DNA of 64,000 bases from the NCBI RefSeq assembly GCF_002251085.2, contig NZ_NOJZ02000001.1:372001-436000 (forward strand), read 5' to 3'. Source of the DNA: Romboutsia maritimum. GTDB lineage: Bacteria; Bacillota; Clostridia; Peptostreptococcales; Peptostreptococcaceae. Shown piece after piece: positions 52,700 through 61,851 of the stretch; the first letter of the stretch is position 1, and every line of letters starts with the position of its first letter. The position numbers and the translations under genes are program-made. The notes beneath the pieces were generated by a model that was given only the letters and a program-made list of their open reading frames with translations, was not told the DNA's origin and did not search any database.

Positions 52700-54001
52700 C
52701 TAATTTTTTTCTTCTTTCATTATCCCGTCTTGTCCAAAATCATAAATTATATTACTTACTTCAACTTTTCCTGTTTCCATTTGACCATTTGAATTTAAAT
52801 GATACCACTTTTCATCTTGTATTAACCATCCTGTTTTCATTTGTCCACTTGGCATAAAATAATACCAATCATTGCCTTGTCTTAGCCATCTTGTTTTCAT
52901 TTCTCCACTTGGCATAAAGTAATACCATTTATCACCTTGACTTAACCAATTTATCTTCATTTCTCCACTTGGCATAAAGTAGTACCATTTATCACCTTGA
53001 CTTAACCAATTTGTCTTCATTTCTCCGCTTGGCATAAAGTAGTACCATTTATTTGATGTTTTTATCCAACCTGTTTGCATCTTTCCTACTTGATTGAAGT
53101 AATACCACTTATCTGATATTTTAGCCCATCCAGTTTTCATTCTTCCATTTTGACCCAAATAGTACCATTCACTATTTTCATTTATCCAGCCCATTTTTTG
53201 AATATGAGTATTTTTATCGTAATATTTCCAGTATCCTTTATCCTTAACCCATCCTCTAAAATGTTCATTTATTGCTTTATATATTCCATCAGCTACAGCT
53301 TCTCCCATAACGACTCTTTTTTCATGAGTATCAACTGCTTTGATATCATTATTATTCATAAAAGAATGTTCTATTATTATAGATGGCATTTTAGCTTCTC
53401 TTATTACACAGTAATAATCTAAATTATTTTTATTTGGGAAAAATCTTGACCAAATAGCTCTATCTTTCTTTAAATTTTGACTTGTATTTGATTTTATACT
53501 ATTTCCTATAGTTGTTGCTACGCTTTTACTTATTCCACCATTTCTATCAAAAACAGAATGAATTATGTGAGAACCATCGCCATTCCCATCAGCCGTATCA
53601 TTATGTAAACTTACGAATAAATCTGCATTTATAGCATTTGCTAATGCCGGTCTAGATGGCAACTCTATAAATTTATCTTCTGTTCTTGTCATTACTACAT
53701 TAATCCCATAAGTTTTTAACTTATTCTCAACGACTTTAGCTAAATCTAAATTTAAACTTTTCTCTAAAACATTAAGATTTTTATTTACAGCTCCAGAATC
53801 CTTTCCTCCATGACCTGCATCTATTACTACAGTAAATTTATTAATATCAGTCTTTGGAGTTTGATAAGTATTTAATATTCTCGTTCTACTATCAATTTTT
53901 TGTAACTCTTCATCATAAGCCCAAGCTTCATTATGATTTGAAATAAGCATTGGACCTACTATTAGTGATGTCACTAATAATTTTTTTAATATATTCTTCA
54001 T
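52700..54001 (-). CDS. LytA-like amidase with choline-binding repeats
   Basis: 433 residues. Signal peptide at 1-28; Amidase_3 domain at 55-245 (VVIDAGHGGKDSG, LEKSLNLDLAKV, DLFVSLHNDTAD, SIIIEHSFMN) with all zinc ligands and the catalytic Glu. Then about nine choline-binding repeats of 20 residues at 248-430, several almost identical (GDKWYYFMPSGEMK). The combination parallels LytA of Streptococcus pneumoniae, though with a different amidase family, and predicts docking on phosphocholine-decorated polymer made by the adjacent lic genes. ATG follows AGGGGGG. Confidence 0.93.
   Translation of the reverse strand: MKNILKKLLVTSLIVGPMLISNHNEAWAYDEELQKIDSRTRILNTYQTPKTDINKFTVVIDAGHGGKDSGAVNKNLNVLEKSLNLDLAKVVENKLKTYGINVVMTRTEDKFIELPSRPALANAINADLFVSLHNDTADGNGDGSHIIHSVFDRNGGISKSVATTIGNSIKSNTSQNLKKDRAIWSRFFPNKNNLDYYCVIREAKMPSIIIEHSFMNNNDIKAVDTHEKRVVMGEAVADGIYKAINEHFRGWVKDKGYWKYYDKNTHIQKMGWINENSEWYYLGQNGRMKTGWAKISDKWYYFNQVGKMQTGWIKTSNKWYYFMPSGEMKTNWLSQGDKWYYFMPSGEMKINWLSQGDKWYYFMPSGEMKTRWLRQGNDWYYFMPSGQMKTGWLIQDEKWYHLNSNGQMETGKVEVSNIIYDFGQDGIMKEEKN
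52838..53080 (-). repeat. 60-bp tandem repeats inside the LytA-like gene
   Basis: About four units of 60 bp differ at only a few bases and encode the GDKWYYFMPSGEMK repeats. Recent unit duplication and copy-number variation are likely. Confidence 0.85.
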
Positions 54002-54105
54002 TTTTTTCCCCCCTATAAAACATTACTATTTCAGTATATCTATTTTTTATCTTTATTGTCAATATAAGGCGTAGATTTGTATTTTTTATCTTATTAAATA
54101 ATATA

Positions 54106-54144
54106 AAGGCAGTATCAAAATATAAAAATTTTGATACTGCCCTT
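54106..54144 (-). terminator. Terminator of licC, ATCAAAA hairpin family
   Basis: AGGGCAGTATCAAAA / TTTTGATACTGCC-type stem followed by TTTATATTATTT on the minus strand. Confidence 0.8.
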
Positions 54145-54172
54145 ATAAACTTAAATTTTAAATTTAACTATC

Positions 54173-54868
54173 TTATTTTTCATTAATTACTTTTAATTTT
54201 TCACTTACTGAATATAAATCATCTAGTGAATCAATCTCAAAACAATCATCTGAGTTTATTTTTCTTATATATACATCTAAATCCTTTAAATTATCTTTAA
54301 CCATGTTGTCCCAATATAAATCTTCAAAAGAATTTCCATTTATAGCTTCTTCTAATTTCTTAACTATATGCTCTCCGTCTTTTGGTGACCAATAAGATAC
54401 TCCACAAAGTATATGACCATTTCCACTACCTATATTAATATTATAAACTTTGTTATTATCATCAAATTCTAATATCCACTCATCTTTAAATTTTTCTTTG
54501 TATCCACTAAAATATGTTGACTTATTTATATTTTCATCAATAAAATTATTTTGTAAATAAATATCTCCATCCATCACATAACTGCCTGGTAAATAATCTT
54601 TAACTAGATACATAGTGTATATGTTGTTATAAACATTGTACTTATCATTATGAACTAATTTTACATTATATTTTTCTTTAAGGAATTGAAATTTTTCCTC
54701 TAAATATCCTGTAACTACTATAATTTCATCTATTCCTTTTTCTTTTAAAAACTCAATCTGTCTTTGCATCATAGCAGTTCCATTAACTTCTATTAAAGGC
54801 TTTGGTGTTGTTAAAGTTAATGGTTGTAGTCTTGTCCCCATACCTGCCGCTAAAAGTATTGCTCTCAT
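54173..54868 (-). CDS. licC: CTP:phosphocholine cytidylyltransferase (LicC)
   Basis: 231 residues, a NTP-transferase fold. ILLAAGMGTRLQPLTLTTPKPL at 4-25 (read as LAAGMGTRLQPLT and TPKPL) is the nucleotide-binding loop. KYNVYNNIYTMYLVKDYLPGSYVMDGDIYL, IGSGNGHILCGVSYW and FEDLYWDNMVKDNLKDLDVY match pneumococcal LicC from memory, including length. Activates phosphocholine to CDP-choline for LicD. Same strand, 36 bp after the permease gene. ATG follows AGGAGACAG. Confidence 0.9.
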   Translation of the reverse strand: MRAILLAAGMGTRLQPLTLTTPKPLIEVNGTAMMQRQIEFLKEKGIDEIIVVTGYLEEKFQFLKEKYNVKLVHNDKYNVYNNIYTMYLVKDYLPGSYVMDGDIYLQNNFIDENINKSTYFSGYKEKFKDEWILEFDDNNKVYNINIGSGNGHILCGVSYWSPKDGEHIVKKLEEAINGNSFEDLYWDNMVKDNLKDLDVYIRKINSDDCFEIDSLDDLYSVSEKLKVINEK

Positions 54869-54904
54869 CTAACTGTCTCCTTTGTATATACTTTAGTTTA
54901 TATC

Positions 54905-55864
54905 TTAATTTTTAGATACCATTATTGAACCTATAATTATTAAAATAGTACAAATCACTAATTTAATAGTAATAATTCCACTTAAAAAGATTACTTCAAA
55001 AATTATAGCCCATATGGAATAAGTTATATTAAGTCCTGTTGCTTTTACAGGACCTATTGTGTCAATTGCATTATAGTAACATATATAAGATAAAGTTCCT
55101 ATTAGTGCTACTATTGGTATAATCCATACAATATTAGAACTCATAACACTTTTAGTTATACCAAACCCTCCAACTAAAGGTACTATTATTATTCCGTAAA
55201 CTATTGCTGATACTAACTGTCTAATTTGAAGTGCTTGAGTTGGACTTACTTCATCATCTTTCATGCCATAAGCACAAATTACACTTTCTAGTGACCATCC
55301 TAAAACACATATCATTGCAAACACAAATCCCATAAGAAAATTTCTAGGCTCTGTTTGAGAAGGATTGTATCCTAATATTATTAAAGAAATTACACTTAAT
55401 GATAAACCTATCCATCCAGATTTACTTAATTTTTCTTTTAAAAATAAGTATGAAAAAAATGCAGCCATAGCTGGATATATAGACGATATAGTAGCCGTTA
55501 TCCCTGGTCCAATACAATTAATTGCTAAAAGATATGCCGCCATACCTATAGGTCCTCCAAATAAAGCTGCTACACATACATATTTTCCACTTCTAGTCTT
55601 TAATAACTTTAGTGTTTTTAATAACTCACCCTTCATTATTGAATATATAACCATCCACAAACTTGAAAATGTATCATGTAAAAAAGCACTTATAATCGGC
55701 GCTATCATAATAGCTTGTGATGTACTTATAAATGGAGTTGACTTTAAAAGTACTCCAGTTAATACAGTATCTATACTCCATAAAATTCCTGAAGCTACTC
55801 CACTACTTATGCCTAATTTATTTATAGTTCCTGTACATTGTACAAATTCTTCTACACTAGACAT
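54905..55864 (-). CDS. licB: LicB-like EamA/DMT permease (choline uptake)
   Basis: 319 residues, about ten membrane helices of the EamA (DMT) superfamily in two halves: SGILWSIDTVLTGVLL at the start, GPIGMAAYLLAINCIGPGITATISSIYPAMAAFFSYLFL in the middle, and the second-half equivalent YNAIDTIGPVKATGLNITYS. The gene overlaps the LicA-fusion gene by 13 nt and precedes licC, the setting of LicB choline permeases. A choline substrate is inferred from context. Confidence 0.85.
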   Translation of the reverse strand: MSSVEEFVQCTGTINKLGISSGVASGILWSIDTVLTGVLLKSTPFISTSQAIMIAPIISAFLHDTFSSLWMVIYSIMKGELLKTLKLLKTRSGKYVCVAALFGGPIGMAAYLLAINCIGPGITATISSIYPAMAAFFSYLFLKEKLSKSGWIGLSLSVISLIILGYNPSQTEPRNFLMGFVFAMICVLGWSLESVICAYGMKDDEVSPTQALQIRQLVSAIVYGIIIVPLVGGFGITKSVMSSNIVWIIPIVALIGTLSYICYYNAIDTIGPVKATGLNITYSIWAIIFEVIFLSGIITIKLVICTILIIIGSIMVSKN

Positions 55865-57738
55865 AAACTTTCCCTCATCATTTCTTCTAATTTTAAAAGG
55901 TTTGATTTTGCTCTGTTGTATCTATCTATACCATAAGTTCCAAAATCATCACCTTCTGCTTCTTTTAAATTACTCCATATGCTCCATAAAAAATCTTGGC
56001 ATATTTTATATATAAGTATTCTCTTTTCATAATTTGCTTCAATTTCTTCATCAATTTTAAAGTATTTTTGTAAGAATAATTTTTCCTCATCTTTTGAGAA
56101 ATTACACTCTATAATATGAGCAGCTATATCCCACATAGGATCATTCATTCCTGAATATTCCCAATCTATTAAATAAATTCTATCATTATTACCTTTTACA
56201 AAATTCTCAGGAACAGTATCATTATGACAAGCTTTAAGCTCTCTTCCTAATGTATTCAACACAGAATCTAATCTTACTACTTTTTCTTTTACTTCATAAT
56301 AATCTGAAAAATTACATCCATTTACATCTTGTAATAATTTTTCATATTTTTCAATTTCATCAAATACATTAAATTCATTTTTAAAAGAAATTCCAGAATC
56401 ATGAAGCTTTTTTAAAATATTTGCTGTTAACTCCATATTTTCTTCTCTTTTTGCACTAGTCTCATTTAATGTCTCTGCATTGTCTATAAATTTACTTATT
56501 TTTATTCCAGTATGTTCATCACTATATAATATATCAGTGTCTAATCCTAATTTATTTGCTAACTGACTATTATATTTTTCATTTATCCTACTTATCATAT
56601 TTTCAGTACCATTTCCAGGCATTCTTAAAATATAATATTGATCTTTTATATTTACTTTATAATTTTTATTTGTCATACCTCCAGCTGGAGATATTTCTTT
56701 TATATCACCTTCATCTATATCTAAGATTTCTTTAAGCTTAGATTTTATGTTAGTTATTTTAATTTCTTGTTCTTTTCTTAATAATTTGTTATAAATCTTA
56801 CTTACTACTTTTTTGTAATGACTTATTGTATCTATTTCTGACCATACTAAGTCATCAATTTTTATATATCCTATTTTATATTCTCTACCTATGTCCATAA
56901 GTGTATATTCATAATTTAGATATGGATTTTTATTATCCTTAAATTGTTCTATCATTTTATTAAATACTTCATAAGAAATTTTACTTATACCTATCATTTC
57001 TCCATCAATTTTATTAAATTGATGCATATCCTTAGACATACGATAAACATATCCATCTCTTATTTCTACTAGTGCCTCATCACCTGAACCACTTTCACTT
57101 GTTATTACCATACAATCTCTATCTCTACTTTTTAAAATCTCTTTTATAGCTCTTTCTTCAAAAATTAAATCATTTTCTAAAAGTAGAAAATCATCATCTA
57201 TAAAATCTTTTGCTAATGATAAAGATTGCATAGTGCCTGTCCATTTATATCTATCATTTTTTACCAATTTTATATTATTATTATTTTTAGCATATTCTTC
57301 ATAATATGAGCTTTCGTATCCAACTACAATAACCACTTTTTCTATACCGTGGTCATTTAATAAACTCATAAGTCTATCAATTATTTTCATATCATGAATT
57401 TGCAAAAATCCAATAGGCTTTCCAAATTCTTTTTTCTCGCCAGCTGCTAATATAACCGCTTGTTTAATTTGTTTTTTTTCGCTAATTTCTTGATGCAAAT
57501 TTATTTTTTTTAATTGTTCATTTTGTATTTGTTCACTTAATAAATTTAAACCACTATCAGTTAATAAATAAATACTTTTGCTACTTTCTTTTTTTGTTTC
57601 TATATAGCCCTTTGTTTCCAGATTTTTTATTATAGAATTAATTCCCCCAATAGATATTCCTGCTTTTGAAGCTAGCATTCTCTGCGTTATTTTTTCATTG
57701 TTATTTAATAAATATAAGATTTCGAATTCTCTCCCCAT
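55852..57738 (-). CDS. Fusion: winged helix - nucleotidyltransferase - choline kinase (LicA-like)
   Basis: 628 residues from ATG at 57738 behind AGGAGG; the 24 codons upstream lack a site. Residues 1-75 are a MarR-like winged helix (ITQRMLASKAGISIGGINSIIKNLETKGYIETK in part). Residues 88-310 are a NTP-transferase domain starting AVILAAGEKKEFGKPIGFL, where the usual GxGxR loop is replaced by EKKEF. Residues 350-625 are a choline/aminoglycoside kinase fold with ACHNDTVPENFV and LIDWEYSGMNDPMWDIA. Phosphorylates choline or an analogue and may nucleotidylate it; the HTH suggests self-regulation. Confidence 0.87.
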   Translation of the reverse strand: MGREFEILYLLNNNEKITQRMLASKAGISIGGINSIIKNLETKGYIETKKESSKSIYLLTDSGLNLLSEQIQNEQLKKINLHQEISEKKQIKQAVILAAGEKKEFGKPIGFLQIHDMKIIDRLMSLLNDHGIEKVVIVVGYESSYYEEYAKNNNNIKLVKNDRYKWTGTMQSLSLAKDFIDDDFLLLENDLIFEERAIKEILKSRDRDCMVITSESGSGDEALVEIRDGYVYRMSKDMHQFNKIDGEMIGISKISYEVFNKMIEQFKDNKNPYLNYEYTLMDIGREYKIGYIKIDDLVWSEIDTISHYKKVVSKIYNKLLRKEQEIKITNIKSKLKEILDIDEGDIKEISPAGGMTNKNYKVNIKDQYYILRMPGNGTENMISRINEKYNSQLANKLGLDTDILYSDEHTGIKISKFIDNAETLNETSAKREENMELTANILKKLHDSGISFKNEFNVFDEIEKYEKLLQDVNGCNFSDYYEVKEKVVRLDSVLNTLGRELKACHNDTVPENFVKGNNDRIYLIDWEYSGMNDPMWDIAAHIIECNFSKDEEKLFLQKYFKIDEEIEANYEKRILIYKICQDFLWSIWSNLKEAEGDDFGTYGIDRYNRAKSNLLKLEEMMRESLCLV

Positions 57739-57829
57739 ATCCGCGCCTCCTAGTTCATATTTTGAACACATTATAATTATAATTTTAATACTTACGATAT
57801 ACTTTGTCAATTAAGTAAATAATATGATG

Positions 57830-57870
57830 AAAAAAGCTGTCTCAAAATTCAACTTTGAAACAGCTTTTTT
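57830..57870 (-). terminator. Terminator of the 57879-59135 gene, CTCAAAA hairpin family
   Basis: AGCTGTCTCAAA / TTTGAAACAGCT with A6 before and T7 after. Confidence 0.8.
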
Positions 57871-57878
57871 TAATTCTA

Positions 57879-59135
57879 TTATTTTTTGTTTTTGTTATTT
57901 ATTTTTCTTATGAAGAAGAATAAAATAAATAAAATTAATAATGCTAATACTCCAATTATTACTTTCTTATATTTTAAAATAATATTATTTTTTGTTTTTT
58001 CATTAGATGTTCCTTCATCTTTAAGTTTACTAATGTAAGATTTTATATCATCCTCATTATTAAAAGGCTTATTTTCAAGTCTTAACATCTTAAAATCTCC
58101 ACTGCCTGTATTTTTAACTACCGCAAAATAAACATCTGGTGAAGTTTCTAGTTTTCCTTGTACAGATTTTTTTCCATTTATAGCTAGGTAATAATAGCCA
58201 TCTTCAATTTCATATGCTTTTTTAATCTGAGGTTTAGATATTTCTTCTTTCATAGAAGTAGTTAAAAATTTCTTTAATTTAGGACTATCAGAAATGGTAT
58301 CATCTACATCTTCAAAAGAATATCTAGGCATAGATTCTATTAATAAACTAACTAAAAACTCATTTATTTGCTCACTATTTCTATTTAAATCTAACTGTGT
58401 ATAAAAAGTGCCTGAAGAATGCTCCATTAAAAAAGTTTCTCCTTGTTGATATGAATCTAAAATATCTTCAAATTTTTCTTTTTTTAATTTCTTCGTTGAA
58501 TTATTTTTAGTCTGTTTATATGTGTAAAATTGTGACTGATCTACTTTCTTATCAACTACATCTTTTTGTTGTTCTAAAGTAAGATTGCAACTTATTTCTA
58601 AATTTTCAACATCTATGCTCTTTCCTTTAAAATCATAAAATTTATATACCTCATCAAACCCCATATCTTTTTTTAAATATTCATAAGTACCTATATATGT
58701 TTTCTCACCTTTATGCACTGTACTAATAGAATTTGAATCTTGTAAACCTATATTTAGAGGTTGTCTAGTTGAAAAAACTTTATTCAACTTACCTTTTTTA
58801 AAATCATACACTTCAAGATTATAATAATTATCTCCATTTAAATACATACATACTAAATCTTTATTTTCATCATTATCTAAATCTCCTAAACCTGCATATA
58901 TAATTCCTTTTTCCTGTTTTATATTTTCATTTATCGGGTCAGATAATTTACTTGAATATACCCCTATTCCACCACCATCTTTATCATCACCATATATTAA
59001 ATTATCAAGAAATTTATAATAGGCTTTATATGCTTCATTAGTATCATTGTCTTGAGAATATACTGTAACTAAACTTTCTGAAATCCCCCCTAACATTAAT
59101 ACCATTACTAACAATAACTGAATTATTTTTTTCAT
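57879..59135 (-). CDS. Uncharacterised surface protein with C-terminal membrane anchor
   Basis: 418 residues from ATG at 59135 behind GGAGG. Signal peptide at 1-28, then an extracellular region with an FG-GAP/EF-like acidic motif GLGDLDNDENKDLVCMYL near 67, a Lys-rich middle, and near the C-terminus a hydrophobic helix (VIIGVLALLILFILFFF) followed by a basic tail (RKINNKNKK). No sorting motif. It is oriented with the polysaccharide genes and may be an envelope assembly factor or sensor; function unknown. Confidence 0.7.
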   Translation of the reverse strand: MKKIIQLLLVMVLMLGGISESLVTVYSQDNDTNEAYKAYYKFLDNLIYGDDKDGGGIGVYSSKLSDPINENIKQEKGIIYAGLGDLDNDENKDLVCMYLNGDNYYNLEVYDFKKGKLNKVFSTRQPLNIGLQDSNSISTVHKGEKTYIGTYEYLKKDMGFDEVYKFYDFKGKSIDVENLEISCNLTLEQQKDVVDKKVDQSQFYTYKQTKNNSTKKLKKEKFEDILDSYQQGETFLMEHSSGTFYTQLDLNRNSEQINEFLVSLLIESMPRYSFEDVDDTISDSPKLKKFLTTSMKEEISKPQIKKAYEIEDGYYYLAINGKKSVQGKLETSPDVYFAVVKNTGSGDFKMLRLENKPFNNEDDIKSYISKLKDEGTSNEKTKNNIILKYKKVIIGVLALLILFILFFFIRKINNKNKK

Positions 59136-59189
59136 TGTATCCTCCATGTGTATCATATTTGTAAATTTTTCTTATGTTATTATAAAAAT

Positions 59190-59232
59190 AAAGCTGTCTA
59201 AAAATATAAATTTTCATTTTAAGACAACTTTT
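59190..59232. repeat. Hairpin of the GTCTAAAA dispersed family
   Basis: AAGCTGTCTAAAA pairs imperfectly with TTTTAAGACAACTT. No gene ends immediately beside it, so it is more likely a repeat copy than a needed terminator. Confidence 0.5.
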
Positions 59233-59412
59233 AACTAAATATCTTTTATTAGTTTTTATTCTAAATTTTTGATATTAACTCCCTGATGTTTTACATAATA
59301 ACATTTATCATTATTTTACACTCTATTAATAATTTTATCCTTTTTTATTGTTTTTTTCAACATTATTCCATTTATTTAGAATAGTATTATTTTATTTAAC
59401 TACATACTAAAA

Positions 59413-59446
59413 AGAACTTAAATACTAAATTTTAGTATATAAGTTC
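59413..59446 (-). terminator. Terminator of murJ
   Basis: AGAACTTATATACTAAA / TTTAGTATTTAAGTTCT followed by a TTTTAG run on the minus strand. Confidence 0.8.
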
Positions 59447-59452
59447 TAATAC

Positions 59453-60994
59453 TTACGATTTTTTTATTTTTCCTTTTACCATATTAATTATGCTATCTAA
59501 CTCTTCTACTTTTAATACATACATTAGTATAAAGTAAACTATAGCACCTAAGCCTATAGCACAACCTAATGATATAGTCTCATTAACAAATCCAGTTCCT
59601 GTTATTGAACTTATTAAGTTAAATGTAAATCTACAAACTATACCCATTACAATAGCTGAAAATAAAGATTTGAAAAATACTGAAAATACCTTCTTTTGTT
59701 CAAAATCTCCAATTTTCTTTTTAAGACTAAAGTAAAATAAAATTAATCCTATATATGCAGCTATTGAACTAGCCAAAGCTAATCCTCTGTATCCTAAGAA
59801 TTTTATAAATATAAGATTTAATGCTATATTAAATACTATTGCAATCATACCATTTGTCATAGGAGTTTTACTGTCTTGTAATGAATAAAATCCTCTAGAG
59901 ATTATATCTCTTAATGCAAATGCTAATACTGAAGTAGTATATAATACTAATATATTAGCTGTCATTACTGTATCATCATAAGTAAAATTACCTCTTTGAA
60001 GTAATATTTTAACTATTGGAATTGCAAGAACTCCTGCTCCAATTATTATAGGAACAACTAGTATTATTATAACATTCATAGTCTTTTTTAATGATAATTT
60101 AAATGCCTTCATATCATTATTTACAAGAAACTTTGACATTTGTGGATATACAACTGATAATATCGATGTTATAAATAAAGCTTGTACAAATTCATATAGT
60201 CTAGTTGCATAATTAAATGAAGCAACTACATTTGTTCCTAAAGTAGAAGCTAACGTTTTATCTACCATTGCGTTTAATTGACTAACACCTACCCCTATAA
60301 CTACCGGCATTATAAGAGCCAACATTTCTTTCATTGCAGGATCCTTAAAGTCCATCTTAAGAGAATATCTATACCCCTTTTTGTACGCAAAAGGTACTTG
60401 GAATAAAAATTTAAACATTATCGCAATTAAAGTCCCGTATACCAATATATATACACTATGATTTACACTTAAATATATAGATGTAATTATTACTATACTA
60501 TAAGGTATACCTATTAATCCTGGTATCATAAAACTATTTTTTATTTGTAAATAACCTGTCATTATATTTGCTAATCCTACAAATACTACACTAACTAATA
60601 ATATCCTTGTAAAACTTATAGTAGTAGCTAAAACCTCTCCCCTATAACCAGCTGCAAATAACTTAACTAAAGGCTCCGTAAATATTATTCCTACAAAAGC
60701 CATTACTGTACATATTAAAATTACTATATTTATTAATGTATTTGTAAAATCTAGTGCTCTTTGTTCTCCAGACTCAGCTCTCAATCTATTATACATAGGT
60801 ATTAAACTAGTCGCTATAGCTGAACCTATTATAGAAAACATGACTATAGGTATACTATTTGCAGTTGAATAAGCCGCTGCATACATATCTGTACCATAAG
60901 CCGCTGCAAGAACTTGCTCTCTAACTAAACCTAAAATTTTTGATAGTATTGTTACAATCATTAGACCTAGTGCTGCTTTAGCTGTTTTTGACAT
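59453..60994 (-). CDS. murJ: MurJ/MviN-family lipid flippase
   Basis: 513 residues, about 14 membrane helices of the MOP superfamily. The N-terminal AALGLMIVTILSKILGLVRE and LAAAYGTDMYAAAYSTANSIP contain the typical KxxGxxRE motif; LPLYxRG-like region is replaced by LQRGNFTYDDTVMTA. Flips lipid II or, in this context, the lipid-linked polysaccharide unit across the membrane. It lies 19 bp downstream of the LicD gene in the same direction, so it may be dedicated to the wall polymer rather than the main lipid II flippase. Confidence 0.9.
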   Translation of the reverse strand: MSKTAKAALGLMIVTILSKILGLVREQVLAAAYGTDMYAAAYSTANSIPIVMFSIIGSAIATSLIPMYNRLRAESGEQRALDFTNTLINIVILICTVMAFVGIIFTEPLVKLFAAGYRGEVLATTISFTRILLVSVVFVGLANIMTGYLQIKNSFMIPGLIGIPYSIVIITSIYLSVNHSVYILVYGTLIAIMFKFLFQVPFAYKKGYRYSLKMDFKDPAMKEMLALIMPVVIGVGVSQLNAMVDKTLASTLGTNVVASFNYATRLYEFVQALFITSILSVVYPQMSKFLVNNDMKAFKLSLKKTMNVIIILVVPIIIGAGVLAIPIVKILLQRGNFTYDDTVMTANILVLYTTSVLAFALRDIISRGFYSLQDSKTPMTNGMIAIVFNIALNLIFIKFLGYRGLALASSIAAYIGLILFYFSLKKKIGDFEQKKVFSVFFKSLFSAIVMGIVCRFTFNLISSITGTGFVNETISLGCAIGLGAIVYFILMYVLKVEELDSIINMVKGKIKKS

Positions 60995-61013
60995 ATTAAT
61001 AACTCCTTTTATA

Positions 61014-61832
61014 TTACAATGTTAAACCTATTATATGAGGTATTCTCTCACTATCTTGTGGCATTTGCATATAATCTCCATAATAAATAGTAAGATAAGT
61101 ATGATAATTATTTGGACCAAAGAATTTATACCCTTCAAAATTAAGTTCCCTTAGTGGGTATATATCTTCTTTTTTATGGAGATATCTATTTTCCATAAAA
61201 GGTGTATCTATTCCATATACTATATGTGTAGCTTTTTTATTTTTTTCTAACTTTTTACACTTATTTATCCAAATATTCTCTATTTTCATTTGTTGTAAAT
61301 AATATTTTATACGAGCCTTTGTCGTTTTAGGATTTACATTTCTAAAATAAGCTATTGTATTTAATGCTCTAGCCCATTTTTTAGAACACATTTCAGGTAC
61401 TACTGAGTCCATAGGGAATATATCAATAAATACTCCTCTACAATTTAAATCTGACCCTCTTTCTTTTCCTTTAAAATAATCTAAATAATATATTTTAGCG
61501 AATGAAGGCTTTATATCAATATCCGTTTGACTCCACTCTTTAGAATCCTTATTTTCATATTTAAGTCCATCAGGAAGTTTACCTTCAACAATTTTAATAA
61601 ACTTTTCATAATCTTTCCTCGGCATACATATATCACAATCATCATCCCAAGGTATAAAACCATCATGTCTAATTGCTCCTAATAAAGTTCCTGCATCCAT
61701 CCAATAAGTAATATTATTTTCCCTACAAATTTCATCTATCACTATCATTATTTCTAAAGTAGTTAATTGTAGTTTCCTTAATACACTTATGTCTTCTTTT
61801 TCTATGATTTTATTAACTCTCTCCCTAAACAT
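61014..61832 (-). CDS. licD: LicD-family phosphocholine transferase
   Basis: 272 residues. LRKLQLTTLEIMIVIDEICRENNITYWMDAGTLLGAIRHDGFIPWDDDCDICMPRKDYEKF (seen as YWMDAGTLLGAIRHDGF and IPWDDDCDICMPRKDY, about 45-77) is the LicD/fukutin nucleotidyltransferase-like core with the metal-binding DDD. GVFIDIFPMD near 132 is the second family motif. Transfers phosphocholine from CDP-choline to glycans; acceptor unknown. ATG follows AAGGAG. It completes the LicA-LicB-LicC-LicD set in this window. Confidence 0.92.
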   Translation of the reverse strand: MFRERVNKIIEKEDISVLRKLQLTTLEIMIVIDEICRENNITYWMDAGTLLGAIRHDGFIPWDDDCDICMPRKDYEKFIKIVEGKLPDGLKYENKDSKEWSQTDIDIKPSFAKIYYLDYFKGKERGSDLNCRGVFIDIFPMDSVVPEMCSKKWARALNTIAYFRNVNPKTTKARIKYYLQQMKIENIWINKCKKLEKNKKATHIVYGIDTPFMENRYLHKKEDIYPLRELNFEGYKFFGPNNYHTYLTIYYGDYMQMPQDSERIPHIIGLTL

Positions 61833-61851
61833 AAAACTTTCTCCTTAGCAA

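Larger units (their letters stand above)
59136..59452. other. Intergenic region between the anchored protein gene and murJ
   Basis: It contains two hairpins (59190-59232 and 59413-59446) and AT-rich sequence likely holding a promoter for the anchored protein gene. No gene seen. Confidence 0.6.

Noticed and set aside
52838..53080. Regularly spaced repeats suggesting a CRISPR array
   Set aside because: The 60-bp units are contiguous, in frame and encode choline-binding repeats; there are no spacers or cas genes.
51542..54001. Large clostridial toxin fragments, because of toxin-A-like repeats
   Set aside because: The repeats are attached to peptidoglycan hydrolase domains with signal peptides; no glucosyltransferase or translocation domain is present.
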